From Actinomycetota bacterium (lineage in GTDB: Bacteria; Actinomycetota; Humimicrobiia; Humimicrobiales; Humimicrobiaceae), in NCBI GenBank assembly GCA_028695395.1, contig JAQVJB010000094.1:1-6328 (forward strand): 6,328 nucleotides of DNA, written 5' to 3'. Both the position numbers and the translations under genes were made by a program. Positions within the stretch are counted from its first letter, which is position 1, and every line of letters begins with the position of its first letter. Under the pieces are notes generated by a model. That model was not told where the DNA came from. It made no database searches and saw only the letters and a program-made list of their open reading frames with translations. Positions 1 to 5,142 of this stretch are shown one piece after another.

Positions 1-396
1 GAGAAATATTCAAATGGATTTATAAAGGAAAAATATATTCTATTTACTCTTTCATTCGGGGTTGCAATTGCTGTTGCTCTTGCTATGGCAAAAACAATAT
101 TTGCAATTTCGCTGATATATATACTGGTTCCCGGCTACCTTCTGGCTTTTATACTGGCTTTTATAGCCGGCCCGACTTTTACATCGCTTGCGTTTGATTC
201 GGGAGGAGTTGCAACCGGTCCGATGACCGTAACATTTATTTTATCAATTTCACTTGGAGCAGCCATCATAACAGAAGGCTCGGATCCTGTGTTGCATGGA
301 TTCGGCCTTATTTCGATTGTTGCCCTGGCCCCAATAATAGCAATTTTGATTTTCGGGATTATTTTTAAAAAAAGAGGAGGAGATATCGATGCCTGA
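1..396 (+). CDS. DUF1538 family integral membrane protein, 3' part (5' end outside window)
   Basis: The reading frame is open from base 1 to TGA at 394-396, giving 131 visible codons. The ATG at 85 is therefore internal and should not be taken as the start. The fragment is very hydrophobic, with about four membrane segments (roughly codons 13-29, 34-57, 74-92 and 101-122), and ends in a short basic tail, KKRGG. The glycine-rich stretch FDSGGVATGPMTVTF (codons 65-79) and the later GFGLISIVALAPIIAIL are the patterns I associate with the DUF1538 membrane family, which occurs in pairs or fusions and is often next to P-II-like genes. The molecular function is not established; a transport role is inferred from topology and the P-II neighbour. 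Its stop overlaps the next gene by 8 bp, so the two are almost certainly co-transcribed and translationally coupled. Family call fairly sure; function unknown. Confidence 0.8.
   Translation, partial: EKYSNGFIKEKYILFTLSFGVAIAVALAMAKTIFAISLIYILVPGYLLAFILAFIAGPTFTSLAFDSGGVATGPMTVTFILSISLGAAIITEGSDPVLHGFGLISIVALAPIIAILIFGIIFKKRGGDIDA
371..381 (+). promoter_or_regulatory. Ribosome binding site of the P-II-like gene
   Basis: AAAGAGGAGGA lies inside the last codons of the DUF1538 gene, 7 nt before the ATG at 389. It supports that start and an overlapping, coupled gene pair. Confidence 0.75.
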
Positions 397-751
397 AGAA
401 AAATCATGTAATGAATATACAATATTTGAAAATAAACATGACCTGATTGTCACCATTGTAAAAAAAGGTTTATCAGAAAAAATTATTGAAGCAACTAAAA
501 AAGCCGGTGCAGAAGGCGGCACGATAATTTTTGGCAGAGGAACAGGAATTCATGAAAAAGCAAAACTGCTTGGTATCCCTATAGAACCTGAAAAAGAAAT
601 AATATTTACAGTAGCTAAAAAGAAAATAACTAAAGATGTTCTTGACAGCATAGTAAGTTCGGTCAACTTGAATAAGCCAGGTACAGGTATTGCTTTTGTC
701 ATTGAATTAAGTAAAGTTCTCGGCATATGCCATTTCAATGAAATCGAATGA
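389..751 (+). CDS. Divergent P-II-like signalling protein (GlnB superfamily)
   Basis: A 120-residue soluble protein with the ferredoxin-like P-II layout. Strand 1 is DLIVTIVKKGL (18-28), followed by a helix and GGTIIFGRGTG (43-53), which corresponds to GMTVTEVKGFG of GlnB. A shortened T-loop follows (about 54-68), then EIIFTVAKKK (70-79), and NKPGTGIAFVIELSKVLGI (95-113) corresponds to GKIGDGKIFVFDVARVIRI of GlnB. In a gapless hand alignment of the C-terminal part, GlnB Lys90, Arg101 and Arg103, which contact ATP phosphates, become Ile101, Gly112 and Cys114. The T-loop has no tyrosine equivalent to the uridylylated Tyr51. The protein is thus P-II-like but probably not a classical nitrogen regulator. 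It overlaps the DUF1538 gene, so I infer that it senses a small molecule and gates or otherwise controls that membrane protein. Superfamily call good; ligand unknown. Confidence 0.8.
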   Translation: MPEEKSCNEYTIFENKHDLIVTIVKKGLSEKIIEATKKAGAEGGTIIFGRGTGIHEKAKLLGIPIEPEKEIIFTVAKKKITKDVLDSIVSSVNLNKPGTGIAFVIELSKVLGICHFNEIE

Positions 752-795
752 TAGATGAACATCAATTTACTTCTACATAAATTTAATCCTGGAAT

Positions 796-832
796 ATTAA
801 TCGGGGATTATTCTAAAAAATCCCCGATTAAT
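796..832 (+). terminator. Strong hairpin after the P-II-like gene, possible terminator
   Basis: Perfect 14-bp inverted repeat ATTAATCGGGGATT (796-809) / AATCCCCGATTAAT (819-832) with a 9-nt A/T-rich loop. It begins 44 nt after the P-II-like stop codon and has a GC core in an AT-rich spacer. There is no T-run on either side (CAAAACGG follows on this strand), so it is not a textbook intrinsic terminator. It may act as a transcript 3'-end stabiliser or a weak terminator. Confidence 0.55.
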
Positions 833-867
833 CAAAACGGAAGGTTAGAGACACATGAACTTATCTT

Positions 868-895
868 TTAACTTTATCAATTACATTAATATAAT
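868..895 (+). promoter_or_regulatory. Candidate promoter of the response regulator-kinase operon
   Basis: TTAACT (868-873, 4 of 6 to the -35 consensus), a 16-bp spacer, then a perfect TATAAT (890-895). Transcription would start near 902, giving a leader of about 110 nt that contains the whole heptamer array. A second, weaker -10-like TAAAAT lies at 978-983, downstream of the array, with no good -35. In such AT-rich DNA chance matches are common, so confidence is moderate. Confidence 0.45.
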
Positions 896-906
896 ATATT
901 CATTTT

Positions 907-955
907 ATTAAAAGGTGATTAAAATAATATTAAAAAATTTTAATATTATTTTAAT
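907..955. promoter_or_regulatory. Phased heptamer array, putative response-regulator operator
   Basis: ATTAAAA occurs at 907, 918 and 929, each 11 bp apart. The complementary heptamer TTTTAAT occurs at 938 and 949, also 11 bp apart. The two groups point in opposite directions and meet at ATTAAAAAATTTTAAT (929-944). The part from 916 to 957 is a near-perfect 42-bp palindrome with only the central A/A pair unmatched. OmpR/PhoB-family regulators bind tandem half-sites about 11 bp apart, so this is a good candidate for autoregulation. The 16-bp centre recurs upstream of the htrA-type gene. Confidence 0.6.
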
Positions 956-1002
956 CATTAACTCACGGAAATGAATTTAAAATAGATATTGTATCTTTTA
1001 AT

Positions 1003-1008
1003 AGGAGG
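1003..1008 (+). promoter_or_regulatory. Ribosome binding site with unusually short spacing
   Basis: A full AGGAGG ends only 2 nt before the ATG at 1011. The next in-frame start, TTG at 1020, would be 11 nt away. An in-frame TAG at 1002 rules out an earlier start. Neither spacing is ideal, so the N-terminus could be residue 1 or residue 4 of the listed protein. Confidence 0.6.
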
Positions 1009-1010
1009 AA

Positions 1011-1709
1011 ATGAAAAAATTGAGAATATTGCTTGTAGAAGACGAACCTTCGCTTTTAAAAATAATAGAAACACGCTTAAAAGAAGAAGGATATAGTGTA
1101 GATGCAGCAAAAGATGGACGTGTCGCACAGGGTTTTATAGATGTAGCTGAATATGACTGCATTATACTTGATATTATGATACCGATAATCGACGGCCTGA
1201 CCTTATTAAGAAGGATGCGGCAGAATAAAATATTTACCCCTGTTCTTTTTCTTACTGCAAAAGATTCAGTGGACGATAGGGTAATCGGTCTTGATACAGG
1301 GGCTGACGATTATCTCACAAAGCCTTTTTCTTTTGATGAACTCCTGGCAAGAATAAGAGCACTTTTAAGAAGGAACAAGGAAAGCAGGGATATAATATTG
1401 AAGATTGATGATTTAAGACTTAATTCTCTCACAAGAGAGGTAACAAGAGGTAATAAATCCATAGAATTAACCTCAAAAGAGTATTCTCTGCTAGAGTACT
1501 TTTTAAAGAATAAAAACAGGGTTTTAACCAAACACCAGATTGCTGAACATGTATGGAGTTTTGATTTTGAATATAATTCTAATATAGTAGAAGTTTATGT
1601 CAGATATCTCAGAAGAAAAATAGATGACGGATTTGATAACAAATTAATCCATACTATCCGTGGCGGGGGTTATCTTATAAAGGATAAAAATGAAAAAACT
1701 GACGATTAA
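1011..1709 (+). CDS. OmpR/PhoB-family two-component response regulator
   Basis: A 232-residue cytoplasmic transcription factor of standard family length. Receiver domain about 4-118: acidic pocket Glu10/Asp11 in LLVEDE, phospho-acceptor Asp54 in IILDIMIP, Thr82 in LFLTAKD and Lys104 in YLTKPFS are all present, so it should be phosphorylated normally. The C-terminal winged helix (about 130-227) carries the recognisable LTSKEYSLLEYFLKN, VWSFDFEYNSNIVEVYVRYLRRKID and IHTIRGGGYLI blocks. The last 20 bp overlap the kinase gene, so the two are coupled and the kinase is its expected partner. The phased heptamer arrays in front of this gene and of the downstream protease gene are its likely binding sites. 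It belongs to the same broad class as CssR, CiaR and CusR; sequence alone does not fix the stimulus. Start: ATG 1011, with TTG 1020 as an alternative. Confidence 0.95.
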   Translation: MKKLRILLVEDEPSLLKIIETRLKEEGYSVDAAKDGRVAQGFIDVAEYDCIILDIMIPIIDGLTLLRRMRQNKIFTPVLFLTAKDSVDDRVIGLDTGADDYLTKPFSFDELLARIRALLRRNKESRDIILKIDDLRLNSLTREVTRGNKSIELTSKEYSLLEYFLKNKNRVLTKHQIAEHVWSFDFEYNSNIVEVYVRYLRRKIDDGFDNKLIHTIRGGGYLIKDKNEKTDD

Positions 1710-3039
1710 AACCAGGATAACTCTCTGGTATGCACTCCTTTTATTGTTCATACTTGTTATATTTAATGTCTTCATTTATATGGTAACTTCTCGAATTCTT
1801 ATGAAAAATAATGAAGATCTTCTTCTTGAGGATACGCGCCAGGTATTTTCAATCATTCAATCTGAAGGATATCTGCTTCGTTTCGAAACGCCATATAAGA
1901 TAATTGCAACAAATTCCTATTTTGTGATATTTGATTCAAGCGGTAAGACTAGTCTTGCAAGTGAAATACAGCCTGAAATTATAAGTCTGCCTATTGAAAA
2001 GGAGCAGGTAAGGTATGTATCTGTAAATAATATAAGATGGGTTGTGGCAGATACCGCAATAAAAATCGATGATAAAACAGTCGGGTGGGTAAGGGTGAGC
2101 CGTTCTCTTGAGTTTACGATGTCCCTTTTAAAAAACCTGAAAATAATAATATTTGTTTCCATACCATTTTATATACTACTTGCTTCCTTTGGCGGCTTCT
2201 TTCTTGCCTCCCGGGCGCTTAGACCCATAGACAGGATAACAAAAATTGCAAAAGAGATAAGTAAAGGCGATCTTTCACGAAGGATTAAGATGAAGAACTC
2301 AAATGATGAGGTGGGAAGGCTTGCAGATACTTTTGATGAAATGCTGGACAAGCTTGAATCTTCCATAAAAAAAGAAAGGCAGTTTGCATCTGACGCCTCG
2401 CATGAATTAAGGACACCCATTGCAGTTATAAATGCACAGGTTGAACAGGCATTGTCTTCAAAAAGGAAGGTTGATGAATACAGAGAGGCATTAAATACTG
2501 TAGGTAATGAAGGCAGAAAAATGAACCATATCATTTCCCAGCTTATAATGATTTACAGAAGCGAGGAGGGAAGATATAAATTTAATTTTGAAAGCATAGA
2601 GTTAAATGAAATAATCAGTGATATTGTGGAAGAATTCAAAACTATTGCTGATACAAAAAAAATAAAAATAAATTTCAAACCTAATAATAATATTATGATA
2701 AAAGCAGACCAGACACTGATAACACGCTTATTTATCAATCTCATAGAAAACGCCATTAAATATACCGGGGAGAATGGAGAAATCTCCATTAATACCGGAA
2801 AAGATGACAAAAATGCAAATGTAATTATTGATGATACAGGAATAGGAATAGCACAGAAAGATATGCCATACATATTTGACAGATTCTACCAGGCAGAAAG
2901 TTCACGCTCCGAAAATGGGACAGGGCTTGGTTTATCTATCGTAAAATGGATTATCAATATCCATAAAGGCTTTATTGATGTAAAGAGCAATGTTAACAAA
3001 GGGACTACCTTCATAATAAAACTCCCCATCGACATGTAA
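1690..3039 (+). CDS. Membrane sensor histidine kinase, partner of the upstream regulator
   Basis: A 449-residue kinase with the common two-segment layout: a short cytoplasmic N-terminus, TM1 about 12-33, an extracytoplasmic sensor of about 115 residues, TM2 about 151-174, and a HAMP linker (about 175-228, LRPIDRITKIAKEISKGDLSRRI). The HisKA domain has its H-box in FASDASHELRTPIAVI with phospho-acceptor His238. The HATPase_c domain has its N-box in NLIENAIKYT (Asn354), G1 DDTGIGI (381-387), F-box FDRFYQ (396-401) and G2 GTGLGLSIVK (410-419). All catalytic boxes are intact. The sensor contains no domain I can name. The ATG at 1690 is preceded by AAAGGA with 5-nt spacing and overlaps the regulator by 20 bp. 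It should phosphorylate that regulator at Asp54. An envelope or protein-folding signal is inferred only from the downstream protease. No terminator is evident after its stop, so read-through into the protease gene is possible. Confidence 0.95.
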   Translation: MKKLTIKTRITLWYALLLLFILVIFNVFIYMVTSRILMKNNEDLLLEDTRQVFSIIQSEGYLLRFETPYKIIATNSYFVIFDSSGKTSLASEIQPEIISLPIEKEQVRYVSVNNIRWVVADTAIKIDDKTVGWVRVSRSLEFTMSLLKNLKIIIFVSIPFYILLASFGGFFLASRALRPIDRITKIAKEISKGDLSRRIKMKNSNDEVGRLADTFDEMLDKLESSIKKERQFASDASHELRTPIAVINAQVEQALSSKRKVDEYREALNTVGNEGRKMNHIISQLIMIYRSEEGRYKFNFESIELNEIISDIVEEFKTIADTKKIKINFKPNNNIMIKADQTLITRLFINLIENAIKYTGENGEISINTGKDDKNANVIIDDTGIGIAQKDMPYIFDRFYQAESSRSENGTGLGLSIVKWIINIHKGFIDVKSNVNKGTTFIIKLPIDM

Positions 3040-3053
3040 AAAGTTTTGTGTTA

Positions 3054-3091
3054 ATTAAAAAATTTTAATTTTTTTTTAATTCTCTTTTAAC
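3054..3091 (+). promoter_or_regulatory. Phased heptamer array upstream of htrA, putative activator site
   Basis: ATTAAAA at 3054 is followed by TTTTAAT at 3063, TTTTAAT at 3074 and TTTTAAC at 3085; the last three are spaced exactly 11 bp apart. The first two boxes form ATTAAAAAATTTTAAT (3054-3069), identical to 929-944 in front of the response regulator. The last box ends 9 bp before TATAAT, so the array covers the -35 position, which itself lacks a consensus. That is the geometry expected for activation by an OmpR/PhoB-family regulator. It also resembles the published streptococcal CiaR box, TTTAAG repeated at 11 bp. Confidence 0.6.
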
Positions 3092-3100
3092 TTGCCTGGC

Positions 3101-3106
3101 TATAAT
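3101..3106 (+). promoter_or_regulatory. -10 element of the htrA-type gene promoter
   Basis: Perfect TATAAT. The hexamer 17 bp upstream (3078-3083, AATTCT) is a poor -35, so the promoter probably depends on an activator bound to the adjacent array. The start of transcription is expected near 3113. Confidence 0.6.
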
Positions 3107-3168
3107 GATGAATAAAACTAGAATCTTTATTTTAATAATGACAATTTTATTTCAGAAGGATAATTTAA

Positions 3169-4278
3169 ATGAAAAAGGATGCATTTACCTATAAATTACT
3201 TTTTATAATTCTTGCAGTATTTCTGGTTTTTACTGTTTCCGGGTGCTCTCTTGTTGCATCTGCTTTTGAATTAAAGGATAAACTTATTGGTGAAGATATT
3301 AAAGATAATACAAAAAATACAACCCCGGTACTTAAAGAAAGAAGAGAAAGTAATATTGAAATTTTAGCTGCGTTTAATCAGGCTATCAGCAATGTTGCAG
3401 AAGAGGTAAAGCCCAGCGTTGTCAATATAAGGGTAATGACTAAGCATGAGGATTTTTTTGGACACATAAGGGAAAGAGAAGGGGTCGGTTCAGGAGTTGT
3501 TTTTTCTTCTGACGGATATATTATTACTAATAATCATGTTACTGAAAGCAGCGACTTAATAACTGTAACCTTATCTGATGGCAGCGAATATCAGGCAAAG
3601 CTTATAGGTGCAGATAAAGATACAGATATTTCTGTAATAAAGATAGAAACCGACAGCCTGAAACCTGGTGAATTCACAACAATTGAAGAAGTAAAGGTAG
3701 GTGAAATCGCTATTGCCCTGGGCAGTCCTTTCGGGCTACAGGCAAGTGTTACCCAGGGGGTTATAAGCGCAATAGGGAGAGATCTTTCAATTTCTTATGA
3801 CTCTATGCCTATGGTCGATCTTCTGCAGACTGATGCAGCTATAAATCCAGGTAATAGCGGAGGACCACTTGTTAATTCAACCGGACAGGTGATGGGTATT
3901 AATACGATTATCTTCTCCACATCAGGTTCTAGTTCAGGAATAGGTTTTGCGATTCCAAGTGATACTGCTGTTAATATAGCGGAGCAAATAATAAAATACG
4001 GGGAAGCTCGGATACCATTTATAGGAATTGAGATGGGTGCCGATAATGATACTGATATAAAAGGAGTATTTGTATCAAGTATTGTTCCAGATTCTGCGGC
4101 GGAAGAAGCAGGCCTTAAGGCGAATGATATAATTACTGAATTCAATGGAAAAGAAATTAAAACACCTTATCAGCTTATTGCTCAAATGCAGAGACATGAC
4201 GTAGGTGATAAAGCAATATTAAAAATATACAGAAATGGAGATTTTCTGGATATTAAAATAATACTTAAGGAAAAATAA
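3169..4278 (+). CDS. htrA: HtrA/DegP-family serine protease with one PDZ domain, predicted lipoprotein
   Basis: 369 residues. The N-terminus has a basic start, a hydrophobic stretch (about 9-24) and a lipobox-like VSGC with Cys26, so it is predicted to be cleaved and lipid-anchored outside the membrane. Many Gram-positive HtrA proteins instead keep an uncleaved transmembrane anchor. After a charged linker (about 30-75) comes the trypsin-like domain (about 76-270) with a complete triad: His123 in TNNHV, Asp153 in DTDISVIKI and Ser230 in PGNSGGPL. One PDZ domain follows (about 283-367: GLKANDIITEFNGKEI, then the IKIILKE terminus). The protein should degrade or chaperone misfolded exported proteins. 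It lies 129 bp behind the two-component operon and has its own promoter with the shared operator, so it is the best candidate target of that system. It could still be called DegP/DegQ-like; family assignment is firm. Confidence 0.95.
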   Translation: MKKDAFTYKLLFIILAVFLVFTVSGCSLVASAFELKDKLIGEDIKDNTKNTTPVLKERRESNIEILAAFNQAISNVAEEVKPSVVNIRVMTKHEDFFGHIREREGVGSGVVFSSDGYIITNNHVTESSDLITVTLSDGSEYQAKLIGADKDTDISVIKIETDSLKPGEFTTIEEVKVGEIAIALGSPFGLQASVTQGVISAIGRDLSISYDSMPMVDLLQTDAAINPGNSGGPLVNSTGQVMGINTIIFSTSGSSSGIGFAIPSDTAVNIAEQIIKYGEARIPFIGIEMGADNDTDIKGVFVSSIVPDSAAEEAGLKANDIITEFNGKEIKTPYQLIAQMQRHDVGDKAILKIYRNGDFLDIKIILKEK

Positions 4279-4300
4279 TATTTTTATATCAATTTGATAT
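4271..4300. terminator. Weak AT hairpins at the htrA / zinc-ribbon gene junction
   Basis: The two genes converge with only 10 bp between their stop codons. The junction contains AAAAATA-A-TATTTTT (4271-4285) and ATATCAA-T-TTGATAT (4286-4300), both overlapping gene ends. They might form a bidirectional stop, but there is no GC-rich stem, so this is a tentative call. Confidence 0.3.
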
Positions 4301-4786
4301 TCCTATTGCTCCAAGCGCAATACCTGAAGCTATTATGATGATTATGATGATTATACTGCTAAGAATGCCAAGCGAGCTCATTATGATGGCAGCAGTAGAA
4401 AAACCTCTTCCCCTAAGGTTCAAATCAGGTTTTGAAATTGAAACATTCGCTATTATTCCGAGAATCAGCGCAATAAGCCAGAATATCGGGAAGAATGCAA
4501 GGATAAAAGATGCTATCGCAAGGCTGCTTAATGCCTTCATCTGATTTGTTTTTACTTTGTCTGGTGACTGATTTTCTTCAAACCCTGCATCAGCCGAACT
4601 GGTTTGAATATAGGTATCAGGGCTTTTACCTGGATTATCCTTTATATTTAAAGACAATTCCTGCTCACCAGAGATATTTTCTACTATTGATTCTTCCAAC
4701 AGCTTTCCGCAGTAACCGCAGTATTTTTTATTATTCTTATTTTTTGAACCGCATCCGGGACATTCTTTAAGTATTATTTTTGCCAT
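4289..4786 (-). CDS. Zinc-ribbon plus DUF4190-type small membrane protein
   Basis: 165 residues. The N-terminus is a zinc ribbon, CPGCG-X10-CGYCG with Cys9, Cys12, Cys23 and Cys26, suited to bind one zinc ion. A polar, low-complexity linker (about 30-80) follows, then two hydrophobic segments (about 86-116 and 129-160) separated by ISKPDLNLRGRGFSTAAIIMSSLGI, which resembles the DUF4190 domain. The second membrane segment contains eight isoleucines in a row (145-152), encoded by a 9-bp tandem repeat. The start at 4786 keeps the zinc ribbon and has only a distant AAAGG (complement of 4798-4802, 11 nt away). The family has no firm function; proteins of this layout are usually annotated hypothetical. 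It converges on htrA, so co-regulation is not indicated. Confidence 0.8.
   Translation of the reverse strand: MAKIILKECPGCGSKNKNNKKYCGYCGKLLEESIVENISGEQELSLNIKDNPGKSPDTYIQTSSADAGFEENQSPDKVKTNQMKALSSLAIASFILAFFPIFWLIALILGIIANVSISKPDLNLRGRGFSTAAIIMSSLGILSSIIIIIIIIASGIALGAIGISN
4331..4354 (-). repeat. 9-bp tandem repeat encoding a poly-isoleucine run
   Basis: On the plus strand ATTATGATG occurs at 4332 and 4341, followed by a partial third copy at 4350-4354. Read on the minus strand it gives ATA/ATC codons for Ile145-152 in the last membrane segment of the zinc-ribbon protein. Slippage by whole units would stay in frame. Confidence 0.7.
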
Positions 4787-4970
4787 TCTATATATTACCT
4801 TTCAGTTTTAATGTCTTTATAAAATACCTATCTGATGTTTGAGTGCTGCAAATAAAAATCAGATATTTCCAGTAAATTATAAGCTAAATTTGTAAAAAAA
4901 CATTAATAATTACTATAATTAAAAAAAATATTTGTAATTAAAATAATAAAAATACCTACTTAACATAATA

Positions 4971-5016
4971 AAAAAAATAATTAATTATTTTGCTGTGAAT
5001 GCAGTAAAATAATTAA
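4971..5016 (-). terminator. Leftward-reading terminator-like hairpin
   Basis: TTAATTATTTTGCTG (4981-4995) pairs with CAGTAAAATAATTAA (5002-5016) over 15 bp with one G-U wobble and a 6-nt loop. Read on the minus strand the stem is followed by TTATTTTTTT (complement of 4971-4980), the layout of an intrinsic terminator. The plus-strand side has no T-run. No leftward gene is present upstream of it in this window. Confidence 0.45.
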
Positions 5017-5077
5017 ATTAATGGTAAAGATAAATCAAAACCTTAAGTATCCAGAACTTACAGATTAAATTTTTTCT

Positions 5078-5105
5078 ATTACATTTTAAAAGTTTATTAT
5101 ATAAT
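5078..5105 (+). promoter_or_regulatory. Promoter of the amino acid ABC transporter operon
   Basis: ATTACA (5078-5083, 4 of 6 to the -35 consensus), a 16-bp spacer and a perfect TATAAT (5100-5105). The predicted start near 5112 gives a leader of about 30 nt, too short for a riboswitch. The ribosome binding site AGGAG (5130-5134) is 8 nt before the ATG. Confidence 0.65.
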
Positions 5106-5142
5106 ACCAAGAAAATTGTTTAGGTTGATAGGAGAATGATTA

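Larger units (their letters stand above)
752..1010. other. Regulatory spacer between the P-II-like gene and the response regulator
   Basis: This 259-bp non-coding stretch holds, in order, the 796-832 hairpin, a candidate promoter (868-895), the phased heptamer array forming a near-perfect 42-bp palindrome (907-955 and 916-957), and the response-regulator ribosome binding site (1003-1008). I find no convincing gene in it. Confidence 0.8.
3040..3168 (+). other. Regulatory spacer upstream of the htrA-type gene
   Basis: This 129-bp spacer contains the heptamer array (3054-3091), a -10 element (3101-3106), a leader of about 55 nt, and the ribosome binding site AGAAGGA (3154-3160), which is 8 nt before the ATG. 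No hairpin terminator for the preceding kinase gene is visible. Confidence 0.75.
4787..5142. other. AT-rich divergent spacer between the zinc-ribbon gene and the amino acid transporter operon
   Basis: This 356-bp non-coding stretch has many A/T homopolymer runs. It contains an 8-bp inverted repeat TATCTGAT/ATCAGATA (4829-4836 / 4858-4865, 21-nt spacer), a reverse-strand TATAAT (complement of 4876-4881) without a clear -35, the 4981-5016 hairpin, and the transporter promoter (5078-5105). No ORF with a ribosome binding site stands out, and no known RNA family is recognisable by eye. Confidence 0.7.

Noticed and set aside
85..87. ATG as the start of a short membrane protein gene
   Set aside because: The frame is open to base 1 and the upstream codons (GFIKEKYILFTLSFGVAIAVAL) continue the same hydrophobic membrane protein, so this is the 3' end of a longer gene.
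855..911. 18-codon ORF starting at the ATG at 855
   Set aside because: No suitably spaced ribosome binding site, low-complexity Asn/Ile/Phe content typical of AT-rich spacer, and it overlaps the candidate promoter.
2169..2873. Long minus-strand ORFs inside the histidine kinase gene
   Set aside because: They mirror the intact HisKA and HATPase domains, which explain the coding potential; Ser/Phe/Ile-rich translations look like shadows.
4335..4770. Plus-strand ORFs overlapping the zinc-ribbon gene
   Set aside because: They are antisense to a frame with a clear CxxC...CxxC zinc ribbon and membrane domain, have no recognisable domains and no ribosome binding sites.
4829..4865. Inverted repeat TATCTGAT/ATCAGATA as an operator or RNA hairpin
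   Set aside because: Only 8 bp with a 21-nt spacer and no partner copy elsewhere in the window; noted in the spacer entry but not strong enough for its own feature.
4918..4943. Further ATTAAAA heptamers (4918 and 4937) as a third operator
   Set aside because: They are 19 bp apart, not in 11-bp phase, and lie in a homopolymer-rich spacer where single matches are expected by chance.
4787..5142. Riboswitch or other structured leader for the amino acid transporter
   Set aside because: The good promoter at 5078-5105 leaves a leader of only about 30 nt, and no conserved riboswitch or T-box core is visible.
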